64,000 bases of DNA, from assembly GCF_900108915.1 (NCBI RefSeq), contig NZ_FNYH01000006.1, forward strand, positions 1 to 64,000. Direction: 5' to 3'. Of the stretch, positions 40,483-49,144 are shown one piece after another; the stretch's first letter is position 1; each line of letters opens with the position of its first letter. The notes beneath the pieces are model-generated. The model was not told the origin of the DNA, made no database searches, and saw only the letters and a list, made by a program, of their open reading frames with translations. The translations under genes and the position numbers were made by a program. This stretch comes from Allopseudospirillum japonicum (lineage in GTDB: Bacteria > Pseudomonadota > Gammaproteobacteria > Pseudomonadales > Halomonadaceae).

Positions 40483-41580
40483 ATGCCCAACCTGCATCTT
40501 CTTTTTTTATCCTTGCCTAAAACCTGCTGGGTGCGCTTGTTGTGGGTTTGTGTGCTCAGCCTAGGCCAGCAGTCGCTTGTCTATGCTGTATCTAATGTGC
40601 AACCTGCAAAAGGGCAAGCCCATGTACAAACCAGTGAGCATCCGCAAACACCAGAACAAACTCTATTGGCCTTCTTAAATCAGCAGGCGCAATATCATGC
40701 ACAGGGCATCTTGGTATTTCAGAAAGGGACGCATCTAGATACGGTACATTTTCGTTTTCAGCCTCATACTAATGGACACATGTATCGTGAGTGGCAGCAT
40801 ACCAATGGGCTGGTACGCCATTGGCTACAAGAAGGTAATCAATTACAAGGACGTTTTGCACAACATCCCCCCTTACCTGCTTTAGTTGTGCCTTGGGCAA
40901 ACTGGCAGCAAGCTTTGGCGCATCAATGGCAGCATCTGCGCCAGTATTACACAGTGTTAGCAGCGCCGGCACAAAGGATTGCCAATCGTGAGGCTTACTG
41001 TGTGCGCTTGCAGGCGCAAGATATATGGCGTCATGGCTATCAGCTGTGTGTTGATCAGCAAACGGGAACGCCTTTACGTGCTGCTTTTGTCAATCAGCTG
41101 GATCAGGGCATATTAGAGCGCTTTGAAGTGGTGGATTTACAATACCAAGCATTAGCACCAGAGGAGCCTCCCCAAACCCAAGTGCCTGATCCTCAAGTCC
41201 CTAGAGTGAATCAAGGCGAAGCTAGCCACGAGACCCAAGTGCCTGTCACACGGCATTGGCAATATTTATGTCGCCCACATTGGATCCCCCAAGGATTTCG
41301 TTTGCAGTCTTATCAGGACCAACTTATTTTTCAAGGACGTCAGTTACAACAATTTTTCTACACCGATGGTTTGGCAGCCTTTAGTGTGTTTGTTGAACCA
41401 AGCCAAGATGCCCCCATTACTTCGGGAGCCTATCAAACAGGCGCATCCTTAGCTTTGGTGCAAGGGATCGATCCTTTACCAGCCAAAGTCCCCAAGTTAA
41501 CTGGGGTCTTGGTTGGTGAGTTACCACAAATTAGCGCACAACGTATTTTAGCCTCACTCAAGTGCGAGCTGCGCAGATGA
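40483..41580 (+). CDS. rseB: RseB/MucB, periplasmic regulator of sigma-E
   Basis: 365 aa. A signal peptide at about 1-35 (LLFLSLPKTCWVRLLWVCVLS), then a MucB/RseB lipoprotein-sensor domain (TLLAFLNQQAQYHAQGILVF; YREWQHTNG) and a C-terminal domain (RPHWIPQGFRLQS). RseB shields RseA from the first protease. A Pro-rich linker joins the domains (about 225-245). Confidence 0.9.
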   Translation: MPNLHLLFLSLPKTCWVRLLWVCVLSLGQQSLVYAVSNVQPAKGQAHVQTSEHPQTPEQTLLAFLNQQAQYHAQGILVFQKGTHLDTVHFRFQPHTNGHMYREWQHTNGLVRHWLQEGNQLQGRFAQHPPLPALVVPWANWQQALAHQWQHLRQYYTVLAAPAQRIANREAYCVRLQAQDIWRHGYQLCVDQQTGTPLRAAFVNQLDQGILERFEVVDLQYQALAPEEPPQTQVPDPQVPRVNQGEASHETQVPVTRHWQYLCRPHWIPQGFRLQSYQDQLIFQGRQLQQFFYTDGLAAFSVFVEPSQDAPITSGAYQTGASLALVQGIDPLPAKVPKLTGVLVGELPQISAQRILASLKCELRR

Positions 41581-41604
41581 ACAAGCAATCAATAGGTAAA
41601 GCCC

Positions 41605-42093
41605 ATGATTGAAGAAGAAGTCCAAGTCACTCAGGTGACAAGCGATGGGCGCGTTTGGGTACAAGCACAAGGTAAACACGCTTGCATGAGCTGTCAGGCG
41701 CGTCAAGCGTGTGGACAATCCTTACTGGCAGAATCCTTCTTAGGTAAGTTTTTTCAGCGTCACCCAAGCTTGCAAGTCGCCTGTCCTTTTCCTGTGCAAC
41801 TAGGGGATACGCTCCTTGTCGGTATTCCAGAACATACCTTGGTTTGGGGGGCGGTGCGTTTGTATTTGCTTCCTTTGTTAGCACTGATCTTAGTGGGTGC
41901 TTGGGCAGAACAGGTGGTCGCTTGGCCACAAGCTGCAGTGGCTGGGGCAGCCTTGGCTGCGATGGCACTGACTTTTGTCGGGGTACACTACTATGAACGT
42001 CAGTATGCACCCAGCAAATATTTACAGGTACTTAAAAAGAGCTCGTCCCTGTGCGAAGCGGTGCACACGCATCCGCTCAGTATCAAATCCTGA
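41605..42093 (+). CDS. rseC: RseC/MucC family membrane protein
   Basis: 162 aa. N-terminal cysteine cluster CMSCQARQACGQ (28-39), then two transmembrane helices (about 82-100 and 108-126; VRLYLLPLLALILVGAWA and AAVAGAALAAMALTFVGVHY). The family modulates sigma-E or SoxR reduction. 24 bp after rseB and 13 bp before degP. Confidence 0.88.
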   Translation: MIEEEVQVTQVTSDGRVWVQAQGKHACMSCQARQACGQSLLAESFLGKFFQRHPSLQVACPFPVQLGDTLLVGIPEHTLVWGAVRLYLLPLLALILVGAWAEQVVAWPQAAVAGAALAAMALTFVGVHYYERQYAPSKYLQVLKKSSSLCEAVHTHPLSIKS

Positions 42094-42106
42094 TGGAGAA
42101 TGTTTT

Positions 42107-43507
42107 ATGCAACTTGCGATTTCTGCTCGGCGCTATGCGCTTTTTGGTGTTTTGGTACTTGCGGGCTTGATGTCCTTGGTTCCTGAGGTACAAGCACGTT
42201 CCTTACCGGATTTTACAGAACTTGTCGAAGAGGCATCGCCTGCAGTGGTTAATATTAGTACCACTCGGGTCGTCAATCAGCGCAGCGGTTTACAGGGTTT
42301 TATGAACCCAGAGGAACTACCACAATTATTCCGTCATTTTTTTGGTGATCAACTCCCTTTTAACTTGCCTGAAGGGAAAGCCGTACCAAGGCAATCACTC
42401 GGTTCGGGTTTTATCATCTCTGAAGACGGATATATTTTAACCAATAACCATGTGGTGGAAGAGGCGGACGAAATTATTGTGCGCTTAAGTGATCGACGTG
42501 AATTAACAGCCAAGTTAATTGGCAGCGATCCCAAAACGGATATTGCCTTGTTAAAAATAGAAGCGCGTGATTTGCCAGTCGTGGAATTAGGTAAGGTATC
42601 ACGTTTAAAAGTAGGGGAATGGGTGTTGGCAATAGGCTCTCCCTTTGGTTTTGACCACACAGTGACCGCAGGCATTATTAGTGCCATGGGGCGTTCTTTA
42701 CCGAATGAAACCTATGTGCCTTTTATTCAAACCGATGTTGCTATTAACCCAGGCAATTCTGGTGGGCCCTTGTTTAACTTAAAAGGCGAAGTGATCGGGA
42801 TTAACTCACAAATTTATACCCGTTCAGGCGGCTTTATGGGGCTTTCTTTTGCGATCCCTATTGATGTGGCAATGAATGTTGTCGAGCAGCTAAAAGAAGA
42901 TGGGCGCGTGGTGCGTGGTTGGCTAGGCGTGCAAATCCAAGAAGTGGATCGGGATTTGGCAAAATCTTTTGGTTTAGATCGTCCTATGGGCGCTTTGATT
43001 GCCTCTGTTGATGAACAAGGCCCAGCGGCACGCTCTGGTATCCAAAGTGGTGATATTGTCCTTGAATTTGATGGACATGAAATTAGCCGTGCGGGCGATT
43101 TGCCACCTGCAGTAGGGAATTTGCGTCCTGGGAATCAGGCTTATGCCAAAGTCTGGCGTGAAGGGCGTTTAATGACATTGACGGTTGAAGTTGGCGCGCG
43201 TCCTGAAGAAAACAAACTTGCCACCAGTCAGAGTGCACAAAATGCACCTTTAGGTCTGATTGTGAAGACACTAGAAGAAGGCACGCATCAGCCAAGATAC
43301 GGTGTGCAAGTGGAACGTGTTTTAGAGGGTGAGGCAGCCCGTGCAGGGATTCAAGTAGGTGATGTTATTACCCGCTTGGGCTACACTCGCATACGCTCAG
43401 TACAAGATTGGCAAGCGCTAGTGGGAAATCTTGCCAGTGGGGAAGTTGTACATTTGCATGTGGTGCGTGAGGGACGCTCGCATTTTGTGGCCATTAAAGT
43501 GGATTAA
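42107..43507 (+). CDS. degP: DegP/MucD periplasmic serine protease-chaperone
   Basis: 466 aa. Signal peptide 1-30 (cleavage VQA-RS). Trypsin-like triad H115 (TNNHVV), D145 (KTDIALLK), S218 (NPGNSGGP). Two C-terminal PDZ domains (from about 265 and 375; RGWLGVQIQEVD and RVLEGEAARAGIQVGDV). It degrades misfolded envelope proteins and is the usual last gene of this operon. Start ATG 42107; upstream in-frame codons overlap rseC and are not a signal peptide. Confidence 0.95.
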   Translation: MQLAISARRYALFGVLVLAGLMSLVPEVQARSLPDFTELVEEASPAVVNISTTRVVNQRSGLQGFMNPEELPQLFRHFFGDQLPFNLPEGKAVPRQSLGSGFIISEDGYILTNNHVVEEADEIIVRLSDRRELTAKLIGSDPKTDIALLKIEARDLPVVELGKVSRLKVGEWVLAIGSPFGFDHTVTAGIISAMGRSLPNETYVPFIQTDVAINPGNSGGPLFNLKGEVIGINSQIYTRSGGFMGLSFAIPIDVAMNVVEQLKEDGRVVRGWLGVQIQEVDRDLAKSFGLDRPMGALIASVDEQGPAARSGIQSGDIVLEFDGHEISRAGDLPPAVGNLRPGNQAYAKVWREGRLMTLTVEVGARPEENKLATSQSAQNAPLGLIVKTLEEGTHQPRYGVQVERVLEGEAARAGIQVGDVITRLGYTRIRSVQDWQALVGNLASGEVVHLHVVREGRSHFVAIKVD

Positions 43508-43528
43508 GTGAGTCTCAAGGAGTTAAGT

Positions 43529-43771
43529 ATGCCAAAATCAAAGCCAGCCTATGAATACAGTGTGCGTCTTGACGGTTTAGGGTGTACGGATTGTATTCAT
43601 AAAGTGACAGAAGCCCTGATGGAGCTTGAAGGTGTGGTTTTAGTCGATACCTCTTTATCCCATGCTTGGGTTCATGGGCATGTGGATGAAAAGCAACTCA
43701 TCCAAATACTAGAAGACTTAGGGTATAGCGCAGAAATCGAGTCTGTGCGTCCTTCGGAAGCTGGTGAGTAA
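43529..43771 (+). CDS. Small heavy-metal-associated (HMA) domain protein, CopZ-like
   Basis: 80 aa single HMA fold. The metal site reads LGCTDCIHKV (CxxC) rather than the usual MxCxxC, since Met is replaced by Leu-Gly. ATG 43529 lies seven bases after AAGGAG (43516-43521) and 21 bp behind degP, before the terminator, so it is probably cotranscribed with the envelope-stress operon. copA follows after the terminator. A copper chaperone or sensor role is inferred. Confidence 0.8.
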   Translation: MPKSKPAYEYSVRLDGLGCTDCIHKVTEALMELEGVVLVDTSLSHAWVHGHVDEKQLIQILEDLGYSAEIESVRPSEAGE

Positions 43772-43804
43772 ACACTGATCCCCTTGCCTATACTTGGACA
43801 AGTA

Positions 43805-43838
43805 AAGCCTTACATGCCGTGTGCAGTAAGGCTTTTTT
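43805..43838 (+). terminator. Rho-independent terminator after the HMA gene
   Basis: AAGCCTTAC (43805-43813) pairs with GTAAGGCTT (43826-43834), followed by T-run to 43838. It ends the rpoE-degP-HMA transcript before copA. Confidence 0.88.
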
Positions 43839-43872
43839 ATTCTAAGCGGCAAAATTAAGGAGTGAGTTAATC

Positions 43873-46173
43873 ATGGTCCCATCAAATACACAGAAGTTTG
43901 CCTTGCGAGGACTCAGATGCGCCGCTTGTGTAGCTAAAGTGGAGCAAGCCTTAGAACAACTCGATGGCGTGACCCAGATTCAAATCCATCTGGGCAATCG
44001 TACAGCAGTTATTGAAGGGGAGGTGCCGGCAGAAGCGATTCAAACACAAATTGCACACTTGGGATTCCAAGCCACACCGCTAGATACGCAAGCCCAAGAA
44101 GAAGCGTTTCGTGCTCAAGAAGCAAGTGCTCATCGCCATCATTTATATATTACCTTGTATGCCTTAGGCCAGGGTGTGGTGTTAATGGCGCTGATGCTGA
44201 TGGGACTTTTGCCAGAGTTAACACAAGCGCACTGGCCTTCGCAAAGTCTTTGGCTGGGGATTGCACTTTTAAGTTTGAGTGTGATTTGGCTTAGTGGCAA
44301 ACATTTCTATCGTGGTGCTTGGTTTGCCTTGCGCCAAGGCTACGCCAGTATGGATACCCTGATCGCTTTAGGTACAGGCAGTGCTTGGATTTATTCCACC
44401 TTGGTGAGTCTTAACCCCACTTGGTTTCCAGAAGCAGGGCGTCACCCTTATTTTGAAGCCGTCGTATGGATTTTAGGCTTGGTGAATTTAGGCCAATGGC
44501 TGGAACACAAAGCTCGTGGCCGTGCATCGCAAGCAATTCGCGCCTTAATGACATTACAGCCTGAACAAGCAAGTTTGTTACTAAAAGACGGTCAGGAACA
44601 AAAAATTGCTCTGGCTTCTGTGCAGGTTGGTGACAAGGTACGTGTGCGTCCGGGTGAGCGTATTCCTGCCGATGGCATCATCAAGGAAGGTTATGGGCAC
44701 TTGGATGAGTCCATGTTAACCGGTGAGCCTTTAGCTATAAGTAAAACCCAAAATGATTGGGTTTATGCGGGGACCTTGAATCAAACGGGTAGTTTGGTCA
44801 TGCAAGTACGCAAAGTGGGCGAAGATACAGCATTGGCAGAGATTATTCGTCAAGTGGAACAAGCACAGGCAAGTAAACCAGAGATTGCCCGTTTAGCTGA
44901 CCGTATCAGTCGTATATTTGTCCCTGTGGTAGTGATTTTGGCCTTGTTCAGTGGTGCTTTGTGGTGGTGGTTAACAGAATTTCAGTATGCTATGACAGTC
45001 ACTTTAAGCGTATTAGTCATCGCTTGCCCTTGTGCTTTAGGTTTAGCGACGCCTATCTCTTTACAAGTCGGTGTAGGACTAGCAGCACAACGTGGTGTGA
45101 TGTTCCGTCGTGGCGACGCTTTGCAGGGCTTGGCAGAAGTTGATGTGTTAGTCATGGATAAAACAGGGACCTTAACCCAGGGTACGCCTCAATTAGTGGC
45201 TTGGCAAGATACCCAAGGGGTGTGCTTATTTGATCGTCAGAACAGTGTTGCCTTGACAGAAACACAGGCAACTTTGCTGGCAGATATTGCGAGTTTAGAG
45301 CAGCACTCAGAACACGCTCTGGCTGTGGCTTTAGTGAAGGCGGCACAAGCGCGAGCATTAGTTTTAACTTCTGATGTCACGGATGTACAAATTGAGGCCG
45401 GTTTGGGTGTGAGTGCGCGCGTACGTGGCCAGCAATATTGGATAGGTCAGCCTCAGTGGATTCTAGAAATGACTGAACAAGAGGCTTTTCCCCCAACTTG
45501 GGCAGAAAATTTTACAACTTGGTCGCAGCGTGGAGAAACATGCATTGCGGTAGCATGCAAGTCAGCACAGGCACCAATGCCCCATTTAACGGCCTTATTG
45601 GCGTTTGCTGATGAAGTCCGGCCAGAAGCTAAACAAATGATACAGGAAATGCGCACGCTCGGAAAAAAACTCGTTATGCTGACCGGAGATCAGCAAGTCA
45701 CCGCAGAGAGTGTGGCGGCTTATTTAGGAATCGACCAAGTCTATGCTCAAGTCAGCCCGCAAGAGAAGCAAGTCTATATCCAGCAGCTACAAAAGCAGGG
45801 TTGCAAAGTTGCTATGATCGGTGATGGGATTAATGATGCTCCTGCCTTAGCACAAGCAGATGTAGGTATTGCTATGGGTACAGGAACTCATATTGCTTTG
45901 GAGGCAGCCGATGTGGCCTTAATGCGTGATAACTTGTATGCAGTCAAAGAAGCAGTGATCATTGCGCGTGAAAGCTTGCGTAATATTAAACAAAATCTTA
46001 CAGGGGCTTTTATCTACAATATTATTGGGATTCCAATTGCTGCAGGTATTTTATTTCCACTAACAGGGGGGTTATTAAATCCTGCTTGGGCAAGTGCGGC
46101 TATGGCCTTATCTTCGTTAACCGTGGTGACTAATGCCAATCGGTTACATTTAAGTATTCGGCCCCATTTATAA
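43873..46173 (+). CDS. copA: Copper-exporting P1B-type ATPase
   Basis: 766 aa. One N-terminal HMA domain with GLRCAACV (C16, C19). Eight membrane helices, the CPC ion site in ACPCALGLATP (C385, C387), phosphorylated aspartate in DKTGT (D429), SEHALAVAL in place of the usual SEHPLA, and GDGINDAPALA. The CPC motif and HMA domain point to Cu(I) efflux. RBS AAGGAGTG precedes ATG 43873. Only one HMA repeat, shorter than the two-repeat enterobacterial CopA. Confidence 0.93.
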   Translation: MVPSNTQKFALRGLRCAACVAKVEQALEQLDGVTQIQIHLGNRTAVIEGEVPAEAIQTQIAHLGFQATPLDTQAQEEAFRAQEASAHRHHLYITLYALGQGVVLMALMLMGLLPELTQAHWPSQSLWLGIALLSLSVIWLSGKHFYRGAWFALRQGYASMDTLIALGTGSAWIYSTLVSLNPTWFPEAGRHPYFEAVVWILGLVNLGQWLEHKARGRASQAIRALMTLQPEQASLLLKDGQEQKIALASVQVGDKVRVRPGERIPADGIIKEGYGHLDESMLTGEPLAISKTQNDWVYAGTLNQTGSLVMQVRKVGEDTALAEIIRQVEQAQASKPEIARLADRISRIFVPVVVILALFSGALWWWLTEFQYAMTVTLSVLVIACPCALGLATPISLQVGVGLAAQRGVMFRRGDALQGLAEVDVLVMDKTGTLTQGTPQLVAWQDTQGVCLFDRQNSVALTETQATLLADIASLEQHSEHALAVALVKAAQARALVLTSDVTDVQIEAGLGVSARVRGQQYWIGQPQWILEMTEQEAFPPTWAENFTTWSQRGETCIAVACKSAQAPMPHLTALLAFADEVRPEAKQMIQEMRTLGKKLVMLTGDQQVTAESVAAYLGIDQVYAQVSPQEKQVYIQQLQKQGCKVAMIGDGINDAPALAQADVGIAMGTGTHIALEAADVALMRDNLYAVKEAVIIARESLRNIKQNLTGAFIYNIIGIPIAAGILFPLTGGLLNPAWASAAMALSSLTVVTNANRLHLSIRPHL

Positions 46174-46185
46174 TAGGACAGACAT

Positions 46186-46440
46186 AAAAAAGCCCTGCAT
46201 CAGCAGGGCGACCATTTCCTTGGTGGATATCCTATCACTAACTTCCTAACGCTTTCCTTCTAGGCCTTGATAACTCCTTGTCTTAGTTCACTTCCGTGTT
46301 AAACGTCCTAAAATCCTCATACCTTTCCTCGGTAAGTTTACTTCCTGTAAGGCTAGTTTCCCTGCTAGCGATTCCTTGACTCCCGTCCTTGAGATCCTTG
46401 TATGGCGACTCCGTGTGTAGCTCCTTGCTACTGCGCCTAA
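46186..46440 (-). ncRNA. CsrB/RsmZ-family CsrA-titrating small RNA
   Basis: On the minus strand from 46440 to 46186 there are 17 GGA motifs within 210 bases, spaced 5-20 bases apart. Many are in CAAGGA, CAGGAA or AAGGAA contexts, typical of CsrA/RsmA binding sites in CsrB, RsmY and RsmZ. It ends in GCCCTGC ATCA GCAGGGC (46192-46209 on plus) followed by six T, a terminator. A TATAGT -10 (46451-46446) and a GacA-type box lie upstream. No protein can be read through it. About 255 nt, longer than RsmY/Z (about 120) and nearer to CsrB/RsmB. Confidence 0.85.
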
Positions 46441-46445
46441 ACACC

Positions 46446-46451
46446 ACTATA
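46446..46451 (-). promoter_or_regulatory. -10 element of the CsrB-like RNA
   Basis: TATAGT on the minus strand (46451-46446) gives a start near 46439. The -35 position has no consensus, consistent with activator dependence. Confidence 0.6.
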
Positions 46452-46494
46452 GCGGTTTGAGAATTTCATACTAGAGGTTTTTAACATGAAAGCA

Positions 46495-46512
46495 TGTAAT
46501 TTTTTGCTTACA
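46495..46512. promoter_or_regulatory. GacA-type upstream activating box
   Basis: TGTAAT (46495-46500), six bases, CTTACA (46507-46512) matches the GacA box TGTAAG-N6-CTTACA at 11 of 12 positions. Its centre is about 64 bases upstream of the predicted start of the CsrB-like RNA, the normal place for GacA/UvrY. Confidence 0.75.
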
Positions 46513-46524
46513 ACTTAAGTTGTA
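46509..46524. promoter_or_regulatory. Perfect 16-bp palindrome overlapping the GacA box
   Basis: TACAACTTAAGTTGTA is fully self-complementary and shares four bases with the GacA box half site CTTACA. It may bind a second dimeric regulator. Confidence 0.5.
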
Positions 46525-46566
46525 TTTTTGCAGGAGAATAAAAAAGATATGCAAGTAGTGACATAT

Positions 46567-46599
46567 AAAAAAAGCAGTCTTCTTAATAAGAAAGACTGC
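46567..46599 (-). terminator. Terminator of the small membrane protein gene
   Basis: GCAGTCT (46574-46580) pairs with AGACTGC (46593-46599); the minus strand continues with seven T (A-run 46567-46573). About 105 bp beyond the stop of the minus gene. Confidence 0.8.
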
Positions 46600-46704
46600 C
46601 TAAGGCTTACAAGACGCTAGATCAGTGCAGGGTGCTGAATCTAGGTCAACAAGCGGAGATGGAACAGGAGAACAAACAAAAAGGTACCGGCACGCCGCCT
46701 GTGA

Positions 46705-46908
46705 TTAAGCCGCCTGCGTTGAATTGAAATGGGGTTCAACCAAGTAACGCCATGCGCTGAAGCTGACACTCATCAGAACACCGAGTACTAATGCAGGTAG
46801 TACAAGTATTGGCTCCATGATAAAAATACCGGCCAGTGCGGCGCTCACTACGGCAAAGACGAGTGCTTGAATTTCATCTGATACACGAGAGTCTAGGATT
46901 TTCATCAT
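46705..46908 (-). CDS. Small two-helix membrane protein of unknown function
   Basis: 67 aa (MMKILDSRVSDEIQ...). Two hydrophobic segments: about 15-33 (IQALVFAVVSAALAGIFI) and 35-52 (EPILVLPALVLGVLMSVS). The start at 46908 has TGAGGA five bases upstream. I do not recognise it. Up to the Na/Pi gene (46909-47187) I see only AT-rich sequence with a weak inverted repeat TTAATT/AATTAA at 47042-47058. Confidence 0.6.
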   Translation of the reverse strand: MMKILDSRVSDEIQALVFAVVSAALAGIFIMEPILVLPALVLGVLMSVSFSAWRYLVEPHFNSTQAA

Positions 46909-47187
46909 CAAATTCCTCAGTTGATTTGAGTAAAAAGGTAACACAAATTTTGAGAAAAGCAAGGGGGGTAACACTCAAAACTTGATGAATATTTGATGAA
47001 ATTAAAGTTGCATTCGCCTAAGTCGCTGCTAACGTATTGAGTTAATTGCAAGAATTAATCTGCTTGCAAGTCAGGGTGTGTATACACAAGCAGTAAAAAG
47101 TGTGTCATTAAGCTGATGGCTTGGTGTGTTTATCATGTGAGCCAGTTCCAGCAAGAGAGAAGGTATTTGAATTAGGAGAGTTCAAAC

Positions 47188-48933
47188 ATGCATACAGATG
47201 TAATTGCACAGCTTGCCGGCGGGATAGGTTTGTTCCTGTTGGGCATGATGTTGATGACCGAGGGTTTGCGCCTTGCTGCCGGGCATACTTTACGAGATGT
47301 ACTTGCTAAAAGTACGGCAACGACATTACGTGGTTTGCTGTCAGGCGCTTTTATTACTGCTTTAGTACAAGCTTCAGGTGCAGTGACAGTTGCAACTATC
47401 GGCTTTGTGAATGCTGGTCTGATGCAGCTCAAACAAGCAGTGACCATCATTTATGGTAGCAATGTTGGCACCACCATGACCGCTTGGCTCGTGGTAGCTA
47501 TTGGGCTGGAGTTTGATATCGAAGCCTTAGCCTTGCCCATGGTCGCTTTGGGGATGGTACTTAAGCTTGTAGGCAATCAGACCAAAGCTGCCTTGGGGGA
47601 AGCTTTGGCTGGCTTTGGGGTATTTTTCTTAGGCTTAAATATCCTGCAAAGCACTTTTGGTGATATGAGTGCTCAAGTGAATTTGGCGGAATATGCGGGC
47701 GATGGTTGGGCATCACGGCTTATCTTTGTTGGTATAGGCTTCGGGTTGACATTTCTTATGCAGTCATCCAGCGCGGCGATGGCCCTTACCTTAACGGCTG
47801 CTGCAGGCGGTGTTGTCCCTTTAGCTGATGCGGCTTGTATTGTGATTGGTGCTAATGTAGGGACCACCTCAACTGCAGTTTTAGCCACTTTAGGTGCTAC
47901 AGCTAACGCGCGTCGTGTAGCAGCAGCGCATGTAGTTTTTAACCTAGTGACAGGGGTGGTTGCTTTTTTAATTATGCCTTGGTTATTACAAGGTTTATTA
48001 TGGGGTACCCAAGCTTTAGGTGGAGATCAAGATATTGCGGCTATTCTCGCTTTATTTCACACCTGTTTTAATATATTAGGTATTTTATTGCTTTTACCTT
48101 TTACAACCCCTTTAGTGAATGCTTTAGAAAAACGTTTTTGTTCACGTGAAGATGATCAAGCACGGCCACGCTATTTAGATGATACTTTAGTAAAAACGCC
48201 AGTTTTGGCAATGCACGCATTATTAAAAGAGCTAGATCGTATTGGTGAACATACTCAACGTATGATTATTAGTATTTTAAGTGCAGAAGGTCGTGGCAAT
48301 GAACAAATTCTTTTACAGGAACAAGAAAGCTTGCAACGTTTAGTTGTTGCTGTTGGCGAGTTTGGTTCACATATTCAACGTGAACACTTACCTGAATCTT
48401 TGGATCATTTGTTGCCGGAGGCTTTACGGATTTCACGTTATTATCAAGAAATGGGTGAATTAGCTTTACAATTATCTCGACAACAAGCAGAGCTAAAAGC
48501 GATAGAAGTACAAGATTTAGCGAAACAAGTCGCTAGTTATCGTAGTGCAGTGGTTGATTTAGTCGAGGCGGCTCTGGGTATACAAGAAATTGATGCAGAC
48601 GCTTGCACGCAGGCATTACAAGGCTTACAAAAAGAATATCAAAGTTTAAAATCTGCGTTATTAAAAGCAGGGGTCACAGAACAAGTCGCTGTGCGTCAGA
48701 TGGTATTGCATTTAGATGTACTGAGTGATATTCGTCGTATGAGCGAGCAAGCGCAAAAAAGTGCAAGCTATCGCGCACGGGTGGCACGTTATATGCGAGA
48801 AGAAATTCCCGTGCCAGTATCAGAAGAAGAGACTTCTTCAGAAAAAAGCCCAGTGGTAGAGGAAGAAAAGGAAAGCCAAAGTACGCCAGAAGATTTAGCG
48901 CGTAAGTTAGCAGAGCATACCGAGAAAACCTAA
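47188..48933 (+). CDS. Na/Pi cotransporter family protein with PhoU-like tail
   Basis: 581 aa. Two repeated membrane modules with the QASGAVT (about 62-68) and MQSSSAAMAL (about 191-200) motifs that bind phosphate in the NptA/PNaS family, about eight helices in total, then a PhoU-like helical cytoplasmic domain (from about 340) and an acidic tail of Glu and Ser. Predicted sodium-dependent phosphate importer or exporter of the inner membrane. RBS TAGGAGAG precedes ATG 47188. No Pho box was found upstream. Confidence 0.9.
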   Translation: MHTDVIAQLAGGIGLFLLGMMLMTEGLRLAAGHTLRDVLAKSTATTLRGLLSGAFITALVQASGAVTVATIGFVNAGLMQLKQAVTIIYGSNVGTTMTAWLVVAIGLEFDIEALALPMVALGMVLKLVGNQTKAALGEALAGFGVFFLGLNILQSTFGDMSAQVNLAEYAGDGWASRLIFVGIGFGLTFLMQSSSAAMALTLTAAAGGVVPLADAACIVIGANVGTTSTAVLATLGATANARRVAAAHVVFNLVTGVVAFLIMPWLLQGLLWGTQALGGDQDIAAILALFHTCFNILGILLLLPFTTPLVNALEKRFCSREDDQARPRYLDDTLVKTPVLAMHALLKELDRIGEHTQRMIISILSAEGRGNEQILLQEQESLQRLVVAVGEFGSHIQREHLPESLDHLLPEALRISRYYQEMGELALQLSRQQAELKAIEVQDLAKQVASYRSAVVDLVEAALGIQEIDADACTQALQGLQKEYQSLKSALLKAGVTEQVAVRQMVLHLDVLSDIRRMSEQAQKSASYRARVARYMREEIPVPVSEEETSSEKSPVVEEEKESQSTPEDLARKLAEHTEKT

Positions 48934-48983
48934 AATCGGATACATAAGTGCAAATTTGTGCATACAAAGGCACTGAGAAAGCT

Positions 48984-49021
48984 TCCCCAAAGTGCTCATG
49001 AAAGACGTTTTGGGGATTTTT
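48984..49021 (+). terminator. Rho-independent terminator after the Na/Pi gene
   Basis: TCCCCAAA (48984-48991) pairs with TTTGGGGA (49009-49016), followed by TTTTT to 49021. Confidence 0.82.
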
Positions 49022-49144
49022 GTCACCTAGGTATAATATTTGTGTAATGTGGTTACATTTTTTAGCTAAAAGATTACTTACCAAAAAAAATTAAATCTTT
49101 AAAATCCGCATCCATTTGCCATGTTTTATCCTTGTCATTAACTT

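Noticed and set aside
46549-46620. A 23-codon plus-strand frame after CAGGAG downstream of the GacA box.
   Set aside because: Spacing of 12 bases is poor and the frame runs through the terminator hairpin of the minus gene.
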